Source: Anaerocolumna jejuensis DSM 15929 (GTDB lineage Bacteria > Bacillota > Clostridia > Lachnospirales > Lachnospiraceae). From it: a DNA stretch of 64,000 nt. This document shows positions 58,506 through 64,000 of this stretch, one piece after another (the stretch's first letter is position 1; every line of letters begins with the position of its first letter). A program made the translations under genes and the position numbers. The stretch is from NCBI RefSeq assembly GCF_900142215.1, contig NZ_FRAC01000006.1, positions 707,854 to 771,853 of the forward strand, in the 5' to 3' direction. The notes beneath the pieces were generated by a model that had not been told where the DNA came from, searched no databases, and saw only the letters and a list, made by a program, of their open reading frames with translations.

Positions 58506-59546
58506 TCATGAACCTGTCTTCTTTTTCCTTTTCTTTTTTGAAAATGAAATAATTGACTGCAATACAATAAAGAAACACAGCAAGGTCGATAATGCTATTC
58601 TCACCCACCAGCTGGATAACGTTCCCTGGGTGGTAATCAGGCTGGTTATTGTTCCTTTGATTAAAACGCCAAATAAAGTTCCTACTGCCGTTCCTACTCC
58701 TCCGCTTAAAAGAGTACCGCCGATGACAGCTGCCGATATGGCATCCATCTCCATTCCCTTTGCCTGCTCAACAAAACCGGCCCCGCTGTTCAGGCAGAAT
58801 AAAAAACCTCCCAGTCCGGCTAAAAAACCATTTAATATATATGCCTCAAATTTGGTCTTTTTTACATTAAGCCCCATCATTAGAGCGCTCTGCTGACTTC
58901 CTCCTATTGCATACAATCTCCGTCCGAATTTTGTATATTTTAGCATAATGGTAATTAAAATAACTGCAGCAAGTGCTATGATTACCGTAGGATAAATATA
59001 GGCAGGCTGGTATATTCCTTTCTTATTCACTGTTCCAAAAGGTAAATACAGCTTATAATTTGCCCATTTGAGAAACAATTCATTTTTAATCGATATCATT
59101 TCCGTACTAATGACAGCCGTCATTCCACGTGCGAAAAACATACCCGCCAGTGTCACAATAAATGGTTGAATATCTAAATAGGCAACAAGATACCCCTGAA
59201 CAATACCATATACTATTCCGATACCAATTGAAGCTGCTACTGCCGTATATACACTAAGTCCTTTATTTTCCATCGAGTACGCTGCTGCCATACAAACCAA
59301 AGCAGTGACGGAACCAACTGAAATATCAATACCTCCGGTAATCATAACCACCGTCATACCGCAGCCAATTACTAAAAGCCCTGCATTTGATATAAACAGG
59401 TTCAGAAACATCTGAGGCTTTGCAAATCCCTTATCCTGATAAATAATCATTCCGGCTATGTACATTAACAGAAACATAAGAACCGTAACCATAAGCAAAA
59501 ATGAGTTACTGTTAAGCTTTGTCTTTCCCTTTATTTTATTCATCAT
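58506..59546 (-). CDS. yjfF: Sugar ABC permease (YjfF-like)
   Basis: A 346-residue permease of the ribose/galactofuranose class (BPD_transp_2) with about nine membrane segments. LVIGCGMTVVMITGGIDISVGSVTALVCMAAA near 55 and LNVKKTKFEAYILNGFLAGLGGFLFCLNSGAGFVEQAKGMEMDAISAAVIGGTLLSGGVGTAVGT are the family signatures. In E. coli YjfF works with YtfT, YtfR and YtfQ in galactofuranose import. Here it is the last gene of the same set and starts 2 bp after the YtfT-like stop. The symbol reflects this family; the substrate is inferred. Confidence 0.85.
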   Translation of the reverse strand: MMNKIKGKTKLNSNSFLLMVTVLMFLLMYIAGMIIYQDKGFAKPQMFLNLFISNAGLLVIGCGMTVVMITGGIDISVGSVTALVCMAAAYSMENKGLSVYTAVAASIGIGIVYGIVQGYLVAYLDIQPFIVTLAGMFFARGMTAVISTEMISIKNELFLKWANYKLYLPFGTVNKKGIYQPAYIYPTVIIALAAVILITIMLKYTKFGRRLYAIGGSQQSALMMGLNVKKTKFEAYILNGFLAGLGGFLFCLNSGAGFVEQAKGMEMDAISAAVIGGTLLSGGVGTAVGTLFGVLIKGTITSLITTQGTLSSWWVRIALSTLLCFFIVLQSIISFSKKKRKKKTGS

Positions 59547-59548
59547 CT

Positions 59549-60622
59549 CTACTGCCCACCTTCTATCGCTTTAGATGCTTTCCTTATTTTTAAGCCTGCA
59601 AGCTGTTTCTTAAATGTGCTGCTTTGAAGTACAACAATGATAATAACTACAATAGCCTTATATACCGGAAGCTGGTCTGCCGATACATTCATAGCATATA
59701 GTGTCGTAGTTAAAGCCTGTATGGTGTACGCTCCAATAACCGAGCCCATTAAGCTGAACTTACCGCCACTTAAGATATTACCGCCCAAGGCAACTGCCAA
59801 TATGGCATCCATCTCCATATTCAAGCCGATATTATTAGCATCTGCAGAATAGATACGGCTGGAAGCAACAATTCCTGCAACTCCTGCCAGGACACTGCAA
59901 ATGATATAGGTAAGGAATTTAATCTTTGTTGAATTCAGCCCAACCAGTCTGGATGCCCTGCCATTCACACCTACACTTTCAATATATAATCCCAAAGCTG
60001 TCTTTTTCAGTATCAGATATACAATGCTTACCATGATAACCGCAAAAAATATGGGAGTTGGAACCGGACAGCTGCCAATATAACCTCCCATTGTTTTATA
60101 GCTGTCTACCCGTATATAAGTAATCTGTCCTTTCGTTATCAGCTGTGCTATTCCTCTGCCTGCTGTATATAAAATCAAGGTTGCGACCATCGGCTGAATA
60201 TGCAGCCTGGATACCAAAAAACCGTTAAAAGCACCGCATAACAAAGCTACTGCCAATGCTATCAAAATTGCCAGTAGCAAAGGATTATCGAATGTGTTTG
60301 TCGTAACTTTCCCTCCGGAAAGGATCTGGCAGCAAACAGCTGCAGCCACAGCCATAACTGCTCCCACACTGATATCCTGCCCTCCGGAAGCTGCCGTAAC
60401 AAGGGTCATACCAATTGCAAGAATGACCAGCTCAGAAGCACGGTTGATAATATCAATTAAATAACCGTATAAAACCCCATTCTTTATGGATATCTCAAAA
60501 AAATCCGGTGTTTTTATCACATTAACCAATAAAACCAGGACTAAGCAGATAAATGGCATAAACAAACGACGCCCTGATAGCTTCCTGAAGCCTGATTTAA
60601 AATTTTTACAGGTAATATTCAT
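59549..60622 (-). CDS. ytfT: Sugar ABC permease (YtfT-like)
   Basis: A 357-residue permease with about nine membrane segments. LVILAIGMTLVTAASGGQDISVGAVMAVAAAV and SRIYSADANNIGLNMEMDAILAVALGGNILSGGKFSLMGSVIGA match the BPD_transp_2 permease family and the YtfT branch in particular. It starts 4 bp within the end of the ATPase gene (ATGA overlap type) and is followed by the YjfF-like gene. Together the two permeases form the membrane channel for a pentose- or galactofuranose-type sugar. Confidence 0.85.
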   Translation of the reverse strand: MNITCKNFKSGFRKLSGRRLFMPFICLVLVLLVNVIKTPDFFEISIKNGVLYGYLIDIINRASELVILAIGMTLVTAASGGQDISVGAVMAVAAAVCCQILSGGKVTTNTFDNPLLLAILIALAVALLCGAFNGFLVSRLHIQPMVATLILYTAGRGIAQLITKGQITYIRVDSYKTMGGYIGSCPVPTPIFFAVIMVSIVYLILKKTALGLYIESVGVNGRASRLVGLNSTKIKFLTYIICSVLAGVAGIVASSRIYSADANNIGLNMEMDAILAVALGGNILSGGKFSLMGSVIGAYTIQALTTTLYAMNVSADQLPVYKAIVVIIIVVLQSSTFKKQLAGLKIRKASKAIEGGQ

Positions 60623-62133
60623 CTGTCCTCTCCTCCGGCTATTGTCTTCATGATTGTCTCCTGTGTCAGCTGGTCTCCACTAATTTCACCGATTTTTTTT
60701 CCATCCCTGAGTACAACCATTCTGGAACAGGTACGAAGCATTTCCTCAACTTCAGAAGATATAAAGGAAACTGCTTTTCCTTCCTCCGCCAATTCAAGCA
60801 CTAATTTTTGAATTTCTGTTTTTGTACCAATATCAATACCGCGGGTTGGTTCGTCCAATATTAAATATTCCGGATTAGTTAGAAGCCATCTTCCTATTAT
60901 TACCTTTTGCTGATTGCCTCCTGACAAACTTTTGACAGGCGTTTCCCTGCCGGCTGTTTTGATATTTAATAAATCAATGTATTTATCTGCCGCTTCTTCC
61001 ATCTCTTTTTTACTCATCGGCTTAAACATTCCTCTTTTGGCCTGTAAGGCAATAATAATATTTTCACGTACGGATAAATCCGGAATGATACCTTCTTTTT
61101 TACGGTCTTCCGGCAGGTAACTCATTCCGAGCTTCATAGCATCCAAAGGCGTATTAATTTTCACTTCTTTTCCTTTGAAAATCAGCTTACCGCTATCCGG
61201 CTTATCTGCTCCATATATGACTCGTACAAGCTCTGAACGCCCGGATCCTAAAAGCCCGGTTAAACCGATTACTTCTCCCTTATTTATTTCTAAATGAAAC
61301 GGTTTTATTGAACCCGCATGACCTAAACCGTCTGCCACAATAAGGGATTCTTCTTCTGTAAATTTTTTTTGTTCACTCTTAATATCTGCAAGGTCATCAA
61401 TATCTTTCCCCATCATTTTCGCTACCAATTGTATGCGAGGTAATTTCTCAGTAACATATTCACCTACTAACTCACCATTTCTTAAAACGGTTATCCGGTC
61501 ACAAATGGCATAGACCTGTTCAAGAAAATGTGTTACAAATATGATTCCTACACCTTCGCCACGTAAATGCCTCATCAAATCAAATAACTTCTCTACTTCG
61601 TCTTCATCAAGAGAAGAAGTCGGTTCATCAAGAATTAATACTTTACATTTCATGTCTATAGCACGTGCTATTGCAATCATCTGCTGAATAGCTATGGAAC
61701 ATTCTTCTAACATTTGTGCCGAAGAAACATCAATCTTTAATTTCTTAAGTAATACCTCCGACCTTTGATTCATCGTCTTCCAGTCAATCATTCCAGCCTT
61801 TCTGGGCTCTCGTCCGATGAATAGATTTTCTGCCACAGTCAGATTAGGACATAAATTCACTTCCTGGTATACCGTACTAATCCCATTCCCCTGTGCTTCC
61901 TGAGGAGAATGATTTATAATTGCTTTGTTAATTCCATCAATATGTATTTCTCCGGACTCTAATTCATGTACTCCGGTAAGTACCTTAATCAAGGTTGATT
62001 TGCCGGCACCATTTTCTCCCATTAATGCATGGATTTCACCCTTGCGTAAACAAAAATTCACATTTGATAAGGCCTTCACACCGGGGAAGGACTTACTGAG
62101 ATTATCTATTTTCAATACTACATTTTGATCCAT
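60619..62133 (-). CDS. ytfR: Sugar ABC ATPase with two nucleotide-binding domains (YtfR-like)
   Basis: A 504-residue tandem ABC ATPase of the RbsA/MglA/YtfR group. The first domain has Walker A GENGAGKSTLIKVL, then signature CSIAIQQMIAIARA and Walker B LILDEPTSSLD. The second domain has a degenerate Walker A GLLGSGRSELVRVI, as usual, plus LSGGNQQKVIIGRWL and LILDEPTRGID. It drives the two permeases downstream, with which it overlaps by 4 bp. The binding protein gene lies 170 bp upstream on the same strand. Confidence 0.9.
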   Translation of the reverse strand: MDQNVVLKIDNLSKSFPGVKALSNVNFCLRKGEIHALMGENGAGKSTLIKVLTGVHELESGEIHIDGINKAIINHSPQEAQGNGISTVYQEVNLCPNLTVAENLFIGREPRKAGMIDWKTMNQRSEVLLKKLKIDVSSAQMLEECSIAIQQMIAIARAIDMKCKVLILDEPTSSLDEDEVEKLFDLMRHLRGEGVGIIFVTHFLEQVYAICDRITVLRNGELVGEYVTEKLPRIQLVAKMMGKDIDDLADIKSEQKKFTEEESLIVADGLGHAGSIKPFHLEINKGEVIGLTGLLGSGRSELVRVIYGADKPDSGKLIFKGKEVKINTPLDAMKLGMSYLPEDRKKEGIIPDLSVRENIIIALQAKRGMFKPMSKKEMEEAADKYIDLLNIKTAGRETPVKSLSGGNQQKVIIGRWLLTNPEYLILDEPTRGIDIGTKTEIQKLVLELAEEGKAVSFISSEVEEMLRTCSRMVVLRDGKKIGEISGDQLTQETIMKTIAGGEDR

Positions 62134-62306
62134 TTTTAAGCACCTGCCTTCTTATGGACATAACTAATTAAAATAATTACGTCAACTGCCTTCTTTCAGA
62201 TGAGCTTTCTCTATAATTTCTTATGAAAATAGCACGATATAGTCCATCCAACCGAATATACTATATCGTGCCACCACACATTTTTATCCTACAGGCATCC
62301 TTTAAC

Positions 62307-63395
62307 TTAATAGGCTCGCTGAGCTGCTAAATCCTTGGTTACCTGAGTCACAGGATAATCAACTCCATCAATCTTAATTGATGGTACAGAATTTTCAAAT
62401 GAAAAGATACCTTCCTCTACATACTTTTGTTTATCAACTGTTTTGCCGCTTTGAAGATCCTTGATAATTTCTTCTACTCTTGGCCCATGAAGCGGATTAC
62501 ATTCGGTATTAAGTGTTATCTTTCCATTCAGGGTATCACTCAGTCCGGCATTGGTACTGTCAAAGGACATTACGATCATATCACCATCTACTCCTACCTT
62601 ATAGCCTGCTGCCTCAATAGCATCAATTGCCCCGAAGGCTTCATTGTCGTTTTCACAATAAACTACATCAATTTTGTCTCCATATTGTTTCAGTAAGGAT
62701 TCCATAACCTCTTGTCCCTTTGCCTGGGTAAATTCACCAGTTGTTTTTGCAAGAAGTTTCCAGCTGCTATGCTGTTTTACTGCATCCTCAAGGCCTTTGG
62801 TACGTCCAATCTGAGCAGAAGCGCCAATAGTTCCCTGGATATCAACGATATTAACTTCATCCTTATCCTTTCCAGCAGCTTTTAAATAGGCATCCAGCCA
62901 CGCTGCGGCTTTCTTGCCTTCCAGCTCAAAGTTAGAGCCGACCCATGCCGTATACAGACTATCATCCGATACATTTACCATACGGTCAACAATGATTACC
63001 GGAATTCCTGCATCCTTTGCCTCCTGCAATACCGTGTCCCAGCCGGTTTCTGTTACAGGTGCAAGTACTATGTAATCCACTTCCTGCTGAATAAAGTTTC
63101 TAATAGCTGCGATCTGGTTTTCCTGTTTCTGTTGTGCGTCATCAAATATAAGTTCATAACCATTTGCCTCACTAAAGGTTGACTTCATTGACTCCGTATT
63201 TGCGGTACGCCAGTCGGATTCCGCTCCCACCTGAGAAAAACCGACAGTAATCAAATCCTTACTTTTGGAAGTGTCTGTGGGTGCTTTGGCATCCGGCGTG
63301 CTCCCTGCATTTACATCTTTTGAGTTGGAGCCGCATGCTGTAAAGGTTAATATCATGCAGAATACCATCAACGCAGCAATCATTCTTTTTTTCAT
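62307..63395 (-). CDS. ytfQ: Sugar-binding lipoprotein (YtfQ-like)
   Basis: 362 residues from the ATG at 63395 (MKKRMIAALMVFCMILTFTAC), after GGGAGGATTTACA. The signal peptide ends in lipobox FTAC. The mature part is a type-1 periplasmic-binding fold: ITVGFSQVGAESDWRTANTESMKSTF near 55 is the YtfQ signature, then GWDTVLQEAKDAGIPVIIVDR and DIQGTIGASAQIGRTKG. It would bind galactofuranose or a related sugar for the transporter encoded downstream. The gap 62134-62306 holds no gene. The partial kinase gene precedes it. Confidence 0.9.
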   Translation of the reverse strand: MKKRMIAALMVFCMILTFTACGSNSKDVNAGSTPDAKAPTDTSKSKDLITVGFSQVGAESDWRTANTESMKSTFSEANGYELIFDDAQQKQENQIAAIRNFIQQEVDYIVLAPVTETGWDTVLQEAKDAGIPVIIVDRMVNVSDDSLYTAWVGSNFELEGKKAAAWLDAYLKAAGKDKDEVNIVDIQGTIGASAQIGRTKGLEDAVKQHSSWKLLAKTTGEFTQAKGQEVMESLLKQYGDKIDVVYCENDNEAFGAIDAIEAAGYKVGVDGDMIVMSFDSTNAGLSDTLNGKITLNTECNPLHGPRVEEIIKDLQSGKTVDKQKYVEEGIFSFENSVPSIKIDGVDYPVTQVTKDLAAQRAY

Positions 63396-63531
63396 TGTAA
63401 ATCCTCCCATTACTTATTTTTTATTTCTAAACATTATTATAAATATATTTATTAAAACATCCATTAAGATTCTTATGGATTAAGTTCAATAATTTCTCCA
63501 CTTTTTTTATGCCTTATTTTATATCATTTTT

Positions 63532-64000
63532 TTATGATAAATGTTCAATTTTTTCAGGTACTCTAACTTGAACAGTCGTCCCCTTACCATATTCCGAATT
63601 TATGGTAATGCCATAGGAATCACCATAATAAAGTTTAACTCTTTCATGGACGGCACTCAATCCAAACCCTATACGTTCGGAGTGTAAAAGAGCATTTTTA
63701 ATAGCTTCAAGCTTATCCGGCTGCATACCGATACCATTATCTGTAACAGTCAGGAGTATGTCCTCTCCTTTTACCTCTCCGGTAATACTAATCTTACTCA
63801 TTCCTCTTTTTTCCTTTACCCCATGATACAATGCATTTTCAGCAAGGGGCTGTATGGTCAGTTTGGGTACCTTTACTCCTTTTAGCTCTTCCGGTATATC
63901 AATACTGTATTCTAAAATATCCTGATACCGGACTTTCTGAATATCAAGATAGCTGTTTGTATGCATAATCTCTTCGCCTAACGTAATAATATCATTACCC
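63532..64000 (-). CDS. YesM-type sensor histidine kinase, C-terminal part (5' end outside window)
   Basis: The frame is open through base 64000, so only the last 156 codons are present. They start NDIITLGEEIMHTNSYLDIQ, the dimerisation-helix end of a LytS/YesM kinase, then KVRYQDILEYSIDIPEELKG. The ATPase part has LTIQPLAENALYHGVKEKRG, LTVTDNGIGM and GFGLSAVHERVKLYYGD. The reading frame ends 136 bp before the YtfQ-like gene on the same strand. It most likely senses the sugar imported by that system; its response regulator should lie beyond the window. Confidence 0.9.
   Translation of the reverse strand, partial: GNDIITLGEEIMHTNSYLDIQKVRYQDILEYSIDIPEELKGVKVPKLTIQPLAENALYHGVKEKRGMSKISITGEVKGEDILLTVTDNGIGMQPDKLEAIKNALLHSERIGFGLSAVHERVKLYYGDSYGITINSEYGKGTTVQVRVPEKIEHLS

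Overview
The window looks like a chromosomal segment of a fermentative, low-GC Gram-positive anaerobe of the Lachnospiraceae type (class Clostridia). This is an inference from AT-rich intergenic DNA, strong AGGAGG ribosome sites, a fused FeoA-FeoB, YesM/YesN two-component systems, Lpl-type oligosaccharide ABC transporters and a CE7 esterase. No tRNA, rRNA, CRISPR array or intact transposase gene was found.

Layout. 1-2.7 kb: membrane lipid genes (PlsY-like, truncated by the window edge; a GT28-type diacylglycerol glycosyltransferase) and a secreted Big_2 repeat protein. 2.7-6.8 kb: a J-domain protein, the first paired-hairpin element, a CE7 esterase, a peroxiredoxin and a membrane protein. 6.9-13.9 kb: an alpha-galactosidase/TIM-barrel isomerase operon with a divergent AraC regulator, then MerR-type and WYL regulators and a PNPOx-like protein. 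13.9-21.7 kb: a housekeeping block on the minus strand (MraZ-like protein, CarD-like protein, mutS, rpoD, uvrA). 22-24 kb: rhaD and the second paired-hairpin element. 24-38.5 kb: an ABC exporter, then a beta-galactoside locus (YesM kinase, YesN regulator, Lpl-type ABC importer, GH2 enzyme), a small lipoprotein and a PAP2 phosphatase. 38.7-50.7 kb: a MITE-like element with a target duplication, a two-component system, a MotE-like protein, a GNAT/methyltransferase pair, a long perfect hairpin, an XRE-TPR regulator, a PadR-controlled ABC exporter, and feoAB with a MarR gene. 50.8-58.4 kb: a VOC protein, an SDR, a DUF5104-like lipoprotein with a decayed paralogue, and an envelope-stress module (HTH, response regulator, kinase, MacB/FtsX ABC transporter). 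58.5-64 kb: a galactofuranose-type sugar ABC operon (YtfQRT-YjfF-like) and the end of its probable sensor kinase.

How it works together. Much of the accessory content is galactoside and plant-polysaccharide use: alpha-galactosidase, beta-galactosidase, CE7 deacetylation, rhamnulose-phosphate aldolase and two sugar importers, each with a local sensor or regulator. The rest is DNA repair/transcription housekeeping, iron uptake and peptide/envelope defence.

The most unusual signal is two protein-free elements at 3388-3970 and 23091-23980. Each has ~13-15 bp terminal inverted repeats (GGAAACGGACGAT) and carries two inward-facing hairpin modules of nearly constant length (232-237 bp). Across the four modules, short sequence islands are conserved, while the stems between them differ completely in sequence yet stay complementary. 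That is a covariation pattern and points to a selected folded RNA or single-stranded DNA.
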